DNA of 64,000 nucleotides, taken from contig NZ_AZAC01000083.1 in the NCBI RefSeq assembly GCF_000931935.2, positions 1 to 64,000 on the forward strand, written 5' to 3'. The translations under genes and the position numbers were made by a program. The stretch is from Dethiosulfatarculus sandiegensis (GTDB taxonomy: Bacteria > Desulfobacterota > Desulfarculia > Desulfarculales > Desulfarculaceae). Below, piece after piece: positions 28,331 to 35,463 of the stretch (positions are counted from its first letter, which is position 1; each line of letters opens with the position of its first letter). Below the pieces are notes generated by a model, which ran no database searches, was not told the origin of the DNA, and worked only from the letters and a program-made list of their open reading frames with translations.

Positions 28331-28412
28331 TCGGTTTTTTATAGCATCTACAGTTTTTACCCGGCTGCCTGTTGCCAAAGGCGGCCGGGTGTCCACGCCC
28401 CGGGAGAAATAG

Positions 28413-29714
28413 ATGGACTGGTTTTGGCCCGAAGGATTCTACGCCCTTGTCATGGTGGGGGTGTTTGCGGTGGGGTCTTTTACTCTTAAGCTTCCCATCT
28501 CTGTAGCCATGGTGATCGCCGCCATGACAGGCGGCCTTGTCTCCGGCCAAGGCATCCCCCTGCGCCATCTGGTGGAGGGGACCTTTGGCTATCTGGACAC
28601 CATACTGATCATAGCCACGGCCATGATTTTCATGAAGACCGTGCAGCATATAGGCCTTTTGGAGGCGGTCGCCGCCTGGGTGATCAGGCGGTTTTTCAAA
28701 CGGCCGTTTTTGCTCACCATGAGCATAATGGCCATAATCATGTTCCCCGGCATGATCACCGGCTCCTCCACGGCCGCGGTGCTCACCGCGGGCGCTTTGG
28801 TGGCCCCGATTTTGATGCGCCTGGGCGTGCCGAAGGTGCATACCGCGGCGGCTATTGCCATGGCCGCCATCTACGGCATGGCCGCGCCGCCGATCAACAT
28901 ACCGGCCATGATCATCGGCGGGGGCATAGATATGCCCTATGTGGGCTTCACCATTCCACTTTTGATCTGCACGGTGCCTTTGGCGGTTTTTACCGGGCTG
29001 CTTTTGATTCTGCCCTATTTACGCAAGAACAAGGCCGACGAAGACAGCATGGGTGCACTGGCCGGCGAGCTTGATCGCATGGAGGCCACCCCCCTGACTC
29101 CCCGTTTGTTTTTGCCTTTTTTCCTGCTGCTCGTGCTGCTGGGCGGAGAAAGCCTTTTCCCCGAGTACTGGCCCGATCTGGGCATGCCCCTTTCCTTTTT
29201 ACTCGCCGCTTTAAGCGGGTTGCTGACCGGGGTGAAGTGGAATCCCCTGGAAGCGGCCACCGAGGCGGTGAGAGACGCCCTGCCGGTTATGGCCATCCTG
29301 GTGGGGGTGGGCATGTTTATCCAGATAATGACCTTAAACGGCATGCGGGGATTTTTCGTGGTCTCGGCCCTGGCCCTGCCCGCCTGGCTGCTTTATGTGG
29401 GGATCGCCACCTCCATGCCGATTTTCGGCGCGGTGAGCGCCTATGGTTCGGCAACGGTTCTGGGCGTGCCTTTTCTGCTGGCCCTTCTGGGTAAGAACGA
29501 GATCGTGGTCGGCAGTGCGCTGAGCCTTATCGCCGGGTTGGGAGACCTCATGCCTCCCACCGCACTGGCCGGGCTTTTCGCGGCCCAGGTGGTCAAGGAA
29601 GAAAAATACATGAAGGTCCTGAAGGTCTGCATTGTGCCCGGCCTGGTCACCGCTGCCTGGGGAATTTCAGTGATTCTTCTGGCTAACTATGTGGCCGGTG
29701 TAATGACCTATTGA
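28413..29714 (+). CDS. TRAP-type large-permease-like transporter
   Basis: A very hydrophobic 433-residue protein with about 12 membrane segments, matching the DctM/large-subunit family of the ion-transporter superfamily (GMITGSSTAAVLTAGALVAP; GLGDLMPPTALAG). No DctP-type binding protein or DctQ small subunit is recognised next to it, although a 49-residue membrane protein follows and a secreted DUF6305-like protein lies upstream. It probably imports an anionic carboxylate such as glutamate or a related product of the neighbouring hydrolases (inference). GGGAGAA precedes ATG 28413. Confidence 0.8.
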   Translation: MDWFWPEGFYALVMVGVFAVGSFTLKLPISVAMVIAAMTGGLVSGQGIPLRHLVEGTFGYLDTILIIATAMIFMKTVQHIGLLEAVAAWVIRRFFKRPFLLTMSIMAIIMFPGMITGSSTAAVLTAGALVAPILMRLGVPKVHTAAAIAMAAIYGMAAPPINIPAMIIGGGIDMPYVGFTIPLLICTVPLAVFTGLLLILPYLRKNKADEDSMGALAGELDRMEATPLTPRLFLPFFLLLVLLGGESLFPEYWPDLGMPLSFLLAALSGLLTGVKWNPLEAATEAVRDALPVMAILVGVGMFIQIMTLNGMRGFFVVSALALPAWLLYVGIATSMPIFGAVSAYGSATVLGVPFLLALLGKNEIVVGSALSLIAGLGDLMPPTALAGLFAAQVVKEEKYMKVLKVCIVPGLVTAAWGISVILLANYVAGVMTY

Positions 29715-29767
29715 TCCTGTTTCGCAGGTTTGTTTTTATTGGGAAAAGACCCCTGGGGAGACTTTTT

Positions 29768-29917
29768 GTGTACATGCAGTGGATATACAGACTGATAGTG
29801 GCCCTGGTCCTGTTTTTGGTCCTTAGGTGCCTGTTCAGGGAAAAGACCTTCTGGGGCCAGGTTGTGGCCGGGTTGGTGAGCATTCCCTTGATCTTAAGGA
29901 TGCTTTTAATCAAATGA
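29768..29917 (+). CDS. Small membrane protein coupled to the next gene
   Basis: A 49-residue, mostly hydrophobic protein (two helices around residues 5-20 and 32-47, with basic residues between them). GTG 29768 is chosen because GGGGAGA lies 6 bases upstream; ATG 29774 is an alternative. Its stop overlaps the next gene's start (ATGA), which suggests translational coupling and supports it being real. It follows the TRAP-like permease, so it could be a reduced small subunit for it or an anchor for the following hydrolase. No family is recognised. Confidence 0.6.
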   Translation: MYMQWIYRLIVALVLFLVLRCLFREKTFWGQVVAGLVSIPLILRMLLIK

Positions 29918-31080
29918 AATCAAACCAAGATATAAGCCAAGGAAAAGGTACGGTCCTTACCGCCATTATCGTGCTTTTTGCAGCCCTGCTGGTGGTTTAC
30001 CTGAGTGGTAGAAGTTACCGTTCCATGCTGAATCCGCCCGCCGGGGTGGATATGGTGAAACCTCAGGCGGGTTTTAAGCAAAAGATGCTTTCAGATTATT
30101 TCGAAGGCATTAAGGACACCCCGGCCGACACCCCTGTCTATGTGCAAGAGGGAAAGGAAAAGGGCGGAACGGTTCTGCTTTTGGGCGGCACCCATGCCAA
30201 TGAGCCCGCCGCCATGGTGGCCGGTGTGGTGGTTCTGGAAAACGCCCGGGTGGAAAAGGGGCGTCTGATTGTGATCCCCTTTAACAACCCCATGGGCAGG
30301 GAACACACCACGGCCCAGGAAGGTCACCCCAAGACCTTCACCATTGCCCAGAAAAAAGGCAAGGGCCGGGTTTTCCGCTATGGCTCCAGGGGCAGCAACC
30401 CCATCCATGAATGGCCCAATCCGGATATCTATGTTCATCCCGCCTCGGGTCAGAAACTGGCAGGCAGCGAACGCAGCAACTTGAACCGCTGCTATCCCGG
30501 CAGGCCGGACGGCCATATAACCGAAAAACTGGCCTATGCCATTATTCAGCTCATAAAGAAAGAAAAGGTGGACCTGGCCTTTGATCTACACGAGGCTTCG
30601 CCCGAATACCCTGTGGTAAACGCCATTGTGGCCCATGAAAGGGCCATGGAGCTGGCTGCCATGGTCATGATGGAGCTGGAGGCCAGTGGGGTGCCGATGC
30701 GGCTTGAGCCTTCGCCCGCACGGCTCAGGGGGTTGAGCCACAGGGAGTGGGGCGACTCCACTGAAACGCTGGCCATCCTCATGGAGACCGCCAACCCCAG
30801 CCAGGGCCGCTTCCGGGGCAAGACCGACGAACGCTTGGTCCTGACCGGGGAGGACAAGGCCTATAAAAAGGCCGCCGCCCTGGGACACTTGTACATCCCC
30901 TATAAAGGCAGCCAGACTATTGATTTGAGGGTGGCCAGACATGTTTTTGCGGTAAAGACCTTTATGGAGATGCTGGAATTTGTAAAACCGGATAAAGGCG
31001 TGATTGTTCAGGGCCTGCCTGATTTTCAGGAAATGCTTGACCGGAAAACAGGGGCCTTTTTAGCTGGGGTAGAGGGTTGA
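29914..31080 (+). CDS. Membrane-anchored M14-like zinc hydrolase
   Basis: A 388-residue relative of the Tat-exported enzyme at 27167, but with a single N-terminal membrane anchor (about residues 13-31) instead of a Tat signal. The zinc motif is GGTHANE (His94, Glu97), the third ligand is probably His226 in DLHEAS, and NLNRCYPG is conserved. The start at 29914 overlaps the small ORF before it; the frame is open from 29827 but lacks a good site there. It ends 3 bases before pgsB, so it is tightly tied to the poly-gamma-glutamate genes. It probably acts on the periplasmic face on polymer ends or released oligomers (inference). Confidence 0.82.
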   Translation: MKSNQDISQGKGTVLTAIIVLFAALLVVYLSGRSYRSMLNPPAGVDMVKPQAGFKQKMLSDYFEGIKDTPADTPVYVQEGKEKGGTVLLLGGTHANEPAAMVAGVVVLENARVEKGRLIVIPFNNPMGREHTTAQEGHPKTFTIAQKKGKGRVFRYGSRGSNPIHEWPNPDIYVHPASGQKLAGSERSNLNRCYPGRPDGHITEKLAYAIIQLIKKEKVDLAFDLHEASPEYPVVNAIVAHERAMELAAMVMMELEASGVPMRLEPSPARLRGLSHREWGDSTETLAILMETANPSQGRFRGKTDERLVLTGEDKAYKKAAALGHLYIPYKGSQTIDLRVARHVFAVKTFMEMLEFVKPDKGVIVQGLPDFQEMLDRKTGAFLAGVEG

Positions 31081-31083
31081 TCC

Positions 31084-32100
31084 ATGGTGCGCACCCCGGC
31101 CGGACATTTGAGCGCCGCTGTGCGGGTCCTGGTTACCGGCAGCCGGGGGAAAAGCAGCCTGGTGCGCCTCATCTTTACGGCCTTTCAGGCCTGTGGTCTT
31201 GACTCCCATGCCCGCATAACCGGTGTCTTGCCGAGACACCTGTATGGGCAGAACGCAAGGGTCTTGCTGCGCTTGAACGGCGGGCATGTGGAAGAGACCA
31301 GATGGTGGCTGAAGGAGCTGCCTGCCTCGGCTCAGGCCGTGGTTTTGGAAAACAACGCAGTGGATCCGTTTCTGCAGCACCTGGCTGCCGACTGGCTCAA
31401 GCCGGATCTGATTGTGCTTACCAACACCCGGGCGGACCACCAGGAGGTGTGGGGCCCGGGTCGCGAACAGGCGGCCAAGGCGCTCCTGGCCGGGATACCT
31501 GAAAAAAGCCGGGTGGTGTTGTCTTCCGAGGCGGCCTCCCAGCCGGGGGTTGCCGCGGCCTTAAATAAAAAAAAGGTTGATTTTACTGTTGCTCCCGAGC
31601 CTTTGGAGCGGGTTGCCGGTGATCACAGGGACCTTAACCTGGCCCTGGCCTTGGCTGTCTGTCAGAAGCTGGGCCTGGATCGGAGTCGTTCTGAAAAGTC
31701 CATGAAGGCCCTCAAACCGGACCTGGCGGACTTTCAGATCAAAGACATGGGTCAAGGGAGCAGCCTGGGCCTGGGTTTTGCCGTAAACGACCTTAAAAGC
31801 ACCCGGACTGCCTTTGACTCCCTTGGCTGGAGGTTTGAGGAAACATCCCTGTTATTCAATCACCGCAGGGACAGGCCTTTACGCTTAAGGGAATTCAACC
31901 CTTTCATAAAAAAACCGTGGCAAAAGGTGATTGTGATCGGTGATCGCCCCTGGCCTCTGCCCCCTGGTTCGGTATATCGCCGCCTTAAGTCAAACGCGGA
32001 TTTCAGTGCGCTTTTCAGTCCAGGGAATAATTATTTTGGTTGTGGAAATCTGGCCGGCCGGCCTTTGGCCTTTTTGTTGACTGAAAATTCCTTTGATTAA
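31084..32100 (+). CDS. pgsB: Poly-gamma-glutamate synthase PgsB/CapB-like (Mur ligase fold)
   Basis: The ATP-dependent ligase subunit that forms gamma-glutamyl bonds. The Mur-type ATP loop is VTGSRGKSSLVRLI (about residues 18-31), followed by the PgsB-typical ITGVLPRHL block and the TNTRADHQEVWG motif that matches TNxRxDHxDxMG in the family. It has 338 residues, shorter than Bacillus PgsB (about 390), and the C-terminal part is weakly conserved. It is spaced 3 bases after the anchored hydrolase and followed by ggt, pgsC and pgsW. Activity depends on PgsC. Confidence 0.85.
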   Translation: MVRTPAGHLSAAVRVLVTGSRGKSSLVRLIFTAFQACGLDSHARITGVLPRHLYGQNARVLLRLNGGHVEETRWWLKELPASAQAVVLENNAVDPFLQHLAADWLKPDLIVLTNTRADHQEVWGPGREQAAKALLAGIPEKSRVVLSSEAASQPGVAAALNKKKVDFTVAPEPLERVAGDHRDLNLALALAVCQKLGLDRSRSEKSMKALKPDLADFQIKDMGQGSSLGLGFAVNDLKSTRTAFDSLGWRFEETSLLFNHRRDRPLRLREFNPFIKKPWQKVIVIGDRPWPLPPGSVYRRLKSNADFSALFSPGNNYFGCGNLAGRPLAFLLTENSFD

Positions 32101-32152
32101 TCTCAAAAAGCCTTTGCCCGAGCCTGTACACAAGAGCCAAGGAGCAGCGTCT

Positions 32153-33850
32153 ATGTCCCTTTTTAAAATTGCCTTTTCTGTTTGCGCGATCTGCATGGCA
32201 ACCTGCCTCCCCCTTTTGAACCCATCTCCCTGCGAGGCCGAGGTTGATCTGAAAAGGGATGCCCTCGGCGAAAAGGGAATGGTGGCCGCAGCCACGCCCC
32301 AGGCCTCTGAGATTGGGGTGGAGATACTGAAAAAAGGCGGCAATGCAGTGGACGCCGCTGTGGCGGTGGGTTTTGCCCTGGGAGTTCTGGAGCCCAATGC
32401 ATCGGGACTGGGCGGGGGCGGTTTTATGATGATCCATCTGGCCAAAACCAATAAAACCGTTTTTCTGGATTTCAGGGAAAAGGCTCCGCAAAAAGCCAAG
32501 GCGGATATGTACGAATTGGGCGGCAATGATCTTCCTTTGAATAACGCAAACAAACTTGGGGCCTTGAGCGTGGCTGTGCCCGGAGAGGTGGCGGGCCTGC
32601 TCACCGCCCTTGGGCAGTACGGCGTCATGTCCAGGCAGGAGGTTATGGCCCCGGCCATTAAAAGGGCCAAACAGGGGGTGAAGGTAACCCCTGTAATGGC
32701 CGGGTTGATGACCAAATATTATGACACGTTGCTCTCCTGTCCTTCCACGGCCTCCATATACCTGGATGAGGAATTGCCTAAAATGCCGGGGGACACCATA
32801 AAAAATCCGGATCTGGCAAAAACCCTGGAGTTGATTTCCCAAAAGGGCAGAGACGCTTTTTACAAAGGGCCTTTGGCTCAAAAAATTGTGGAATTTATGA
32901 AAAAACAAGGGGGGATCATCAGCTTGGAGGACTTGGCCGATTATCGGGTAAGGCAAAGGCAGCCGGTCAAGGGGACCTATCGCGGCTATGAAATCCTGTC
33001 TGCCGCTCCTCCGAGTTCGGGCGGAACCCATGTAATTGAGCTGTTGAATATCATGGAAAATTCAGACCTCAAGAAAATGGGTCCGGATAACCCGTTGACC
33101 TGGCATTTGTGGGCAGAGGCCATGAAGCTGGTCTATGCCGACCGGGCCCGTTACTCAGGTGATGCTGATTTTGCCAAGGTGCCTTTAAACGGCCTTTTGT
33201 CCAAGGCTTATGCCGGGGAGCTATTTAAACGCATTGACCGGAAGAAAACCGCGGAAAAACCAGAACCGGGCGATCCCTGGAAATACGAGAGCGCAAGCAC
33301 CACCCATTATTCGGTGATGGACAGCCAGGGCAATATGGTGGCTGTGACCAAGACCTTGAATTTCTTTTTTGGTTCTGGCCTTACCGTGCCTGGTACGGGT
33401 ATATTGCTCAACGATGAAATGGCGGATTTTGACTTCAAGCCGGGTCAGGCCAACTCCATTGCTCCGGGTAAAAGACCCTTGAGCAGCATGAGCCCCACTC
33501 TGATCCTTAAGGATGGAAAATCCGTGGCCTGCCTGGGCTCTCCCGGCGGTAAGAGGATCATAACCACTGTGGCCTTGATCATAAGCAATCTTCTGGACCA
33601 TGGCATGGATCTGCAGGCGGCCATAAACGCTCCCCGCATTTGCCAGTATCATCAGGGGCCCCTTAAGTTTGAAAAACGCCTGCCCAAAGATGTGCAGGAA
33701 AAGCTCAGGCAAATGGGGCATGAGCTGGAAGAGAAAGGGGCCTATGACCTTTATTTCGGCGGGGCTCAAGGAGTGAGTTTCGATCGTAAGGCCGCCGGAC
33801 TGCATGGCGCGGCGGATCCGCGCCGGGACGGCCGCGCCCTGGGTTTCTGA
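32153..33850 (+). CDS. ggt: Gamma-glutamyltransferase (second copy)
   Basis: A 565-residue exported GGT that sits between pgsB and pgsC, as CapD- or GGT-type enzymes do in capsule loci. A signal peptide (to about residue 25, ending CEA) is followed by GGNAVDAAVAVGFALGVLEP and GLGGGGFMM. Catalytic Thr383 lies in SASTTHYSV, and the PGKRPLSSMSPT and GSPGGKRI motifs are canonical, so this copy is closer to classical GGT than the one at 25286. ATG 32153 follows AAGGAG (32139-32144). It should cleave, release or anchor gamma-linked polymer in the periplasm (inference). Confidence 0.93.
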   Translation: MSLFKIAFSVCAICMATCLPLLNPSPCEAEVDLKRDALGEKGMVAAATPQASEIGVEILKKGGNAVDAAVAVGFALGVLEPNASGLGGGGFMMIHLAKTNKTVFLDFREKAPQKAKADMYELGGNDLPLNNANKLGALSVAVPGEVAGLLTALGQYGVMSRQEVMAPAIKRAKQGVKVTPVMAGLMTKYYDTLLSCPSTASIYLDEELPKMPGDTIKNPDLAKTLELISQKGRDAFYKGPLAQKIVEFMKKQGGIISLEDLADYRVRQRQPVKGTYRGYEILSAAPPSSGGTHVIELLNIMENSDLKKMGPDNPLTWHLWAEAMKLVYADRARYSGDADFAKVPLNGLLSKAYAGELFKRIDRKKTAEKPEPGDPWKYESASTTHYSVMDSQGNMVAVTKTLNFFFGSGLTVPGTGILLNDEMADFDFKPGQANSIAPGKRPLSSMSPTLILKDGKSVACLGSPGGKRIITTVALIISNLLDHGMDLQAAINAPRICQYHQGPLKFEKRLPKDVQEKLRQMGHELEEKGAYDLYFGGAQGVSFDRKAAGLHGAADPRRDGRALGF

Positions 33851-33925
33851 GCAAAACCGCAGGGACCCGGAGCCGTAAAAGTGGCCCCTGTGTTATTGAA
33901 CCGTTTCTAAACCTGTGGAGACTAG

Positions 33926-34366
33926 ATGACCTTTGCGCCGGATTATGGGAGCCTTTGCCTGGGGTTTGGCATCCTCCTGGGCATGCTTTTTTACCGGCAG
34001 ACCGGTTGGGGAACCGGCGGTATGGTTACTCCCGGAATCCTGGCCATGCACTTGGCCGAGCCTTTTAACCTGGGCCTGGCCCTGGCCGCATCCCTGCTCA
34101 CCTGGTTGTTTCTGGTGCTTTTGGTGAGGTTCACCGGGACATACGGCAGGCAGCGCCTGGCCTGGGCCATGGTTTTCGCCCTGGTTTTACGCATGGCGGC
34201 CCAGGCCTGGATAGGCCCAACTTCCCTTTGGCTGGGCTGGGTGGTGCCCGGGCTCATGGCCGCCGACCTGGAGAAATTCGGCTTTGCCCCCACCTTTGGC
34301 GGCGCTTATTCCACGGCAATCGCCGCTGCCCTGGCCAGTCAGATTGTCATGGGGTTTTGGGCATGA
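33926..34366 (+). CDS. pgsC: Poly-gamma-glutamate biosynthesis protein PgsC/CapC
   Basis: A 146-residue integral membrane protein with about four or five helices, matching PgsC (149 residues in Bacillus). GMLFYRQTGWGTGGMVTPG near residues 18-36 is the diagnostic PgsC block (the family has a Gly-Gly-x-x-x-Pro-Gly stretch there). It forms the membrane synthase with PgsB. GGAG precedes the ATG at 33926, and the end overlaps pgsW by 4 bases. A PgsA/CapA export component was not found in the window. Confidence 0.88.
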   Translation: MTFAPDYGSLCLGFGILLGMLFYRQTGWGTGGMVTPGILAMHLAEPFNLGLALAASLLTWLFLVLLVRFTGTYGRQRLAWAMVFALVLRMAAQAWIGPTSLWLGWVVPGLMAADLEKFGFAPTFGGAYSTAIAAALASQIVMGFWA

Positions 34367-35463
34367 AAAAGCTCCATACCTGGTCGGATCCATTGAAAAG
34401 GCAAGCCCGTTTTATATTGGGTTCCAAGCTCAGACTCATCCTCTTGACCCTGATTTTGGCCGCAATCTGGCTTTGGGCCGCTCCCCTGGGCCTGAACCCG
34501 GAAGAGGCCCGTTTGTGGCAGAAGGTCAGGGCGGCCCAAATCCATATGAGCCAGTGGCGAGCTGAGCGCGGCCTGGCTTCAACACCGGATGCGGATCCCT
34601 GGAACCAGGGCCTTGTGGGGGTGGAATGGTCTTCCTTAACCACCACCTTGGGTGATATCAGCGCCAAGAGGACAGCTCTTAATCCTTCCTGGTCTGTTTG
34701 GCTTGTAAGGCGTTTCAAGGAGATGGGGCTTCTGCCCGGGGACCGCCTGGCGGTCTTTACTTCTTCTTCCTTTCCCGGTTTGATCTTAAACACCCTGGCG
34801 GCGGCCGAGGCCTGTGAGCTTAAGCTATTGCTTGTTGTCTCCCTGGGTTCGTCAACCTGGGGGGCCAATCTGGCCGAGTCTCCCTGGCCAAGATGGGAAG
34901 AGGAGTTGCGAAACGCTGGTTTTATCACCAAAAAATCCGATTATTACACCTTGGGCGGGGGATCTGAAACCGGCGGCGGCCTGAGCCTCAACATGCGGGT
35001 AAAATTAGAAAAAACAGCTGTAAATCAAGGGGTTGAGCTTTTGGTTAAGCCTGATCTCAGCCAGATGATCCAGGCCAAGGTGAAACTGCTGACCGCATTT
35101 AATCCCAAGCTGTTTATCAATATAGGCGGGTCTCAGGCCAATCTGGGCACTGATGAGGTTTTTTTACACCTGCCGCCGGGATTTATACCGGCAGGCTCAA
35201 AGAAAAACGGGGGCAACGGGGTGCTGGGGCGTGTTCTGAAAAAGGGGCTCCCGGTGATTCATCTTTTGAACCTTAAAAGGCTTTCGCAAAAAGAAGGCAT
35301 TCCCTTTGACTCCCGGCCCCGCCAACAAGGCCCTGCCCGGATTGGTTCATGGCTCGCCTGGTTGGGGATTTTGCTTTATCTTGCGTTTGTGCTTGGCTTA
35401 AGACGTTGGCGGGCAGTAGCCCCGACCAAGGCCGGGGCTACTGATAAAGATACTTTCTTTTGA
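34363..35463 (+). CDS. pgsW: Poly-gamma-glutamate system protein PgsW
   Basis: A 366-residue protein that I recall as always encoded beside pgsB/pgsC. It has an N-terminal membrane helix (about residues 23-42), an extracytoplasmic domain (WSSLTTTLGDISAKRTALNPSW..., LAVFTSSSFPGL, VVSLGSSTWGANL) and a C-terminal helix (about 328-345), suggesting both termini lie inside. The function is not established. ATG 34363 overlaps the pgsC stop (ATGA); the frame is open from 34228 but that start is inside pgsC. An intrinsic terminator hairpin is embedded in its last 50 bases, and the gene abuts the convergent CheW-fusion gene with no gap. Confidence 0.82.
   Translation: MKKLHTWSDPLKRQARFILGSKLRLILLTLILAAIWLWAAPLGLNPEEARLWQKVRAAQIHMSQWRAERGLASTPDADPWNQGLVGVEWSSLTTTLGDISAKRTALNPSWSVWLVRRFKEMGLLPGDRLAVFTSSSFPGLILNTLAAAEACELKLLLVVSLGSSTWGANLAESPWPRWEEELRNAGFITKKSDYYTLGGGSETGGGLSLNMRVKLEKTAVNQGVELLVKPDLSQMIQAKVKLLTAFNPKLFINIGGSQANLGTDEVFLHLPPGFIPAGSKKNGGNGVLGRVLKKGLPVIHLLNLKRLSQKEGIPFDSRPRQQGPARIGSWLAWLGILLYLAFVLGLRRWRAVAPTKAGATDKDTFF
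35414..35461 (+). terminator. Intrinsic terminator inside the 3' end of pgsW
   Basis: CAGTAGCCCCG (35414-35424) pairs perfectly with CGGGGCTACTG (35433-35443), an 11-bp stem followed by a T-rich stretch up to 35461. It lies in coding sequence and ends the eleven-gene locus, which runs directly into a convergent gene. Confidence 0.75.
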
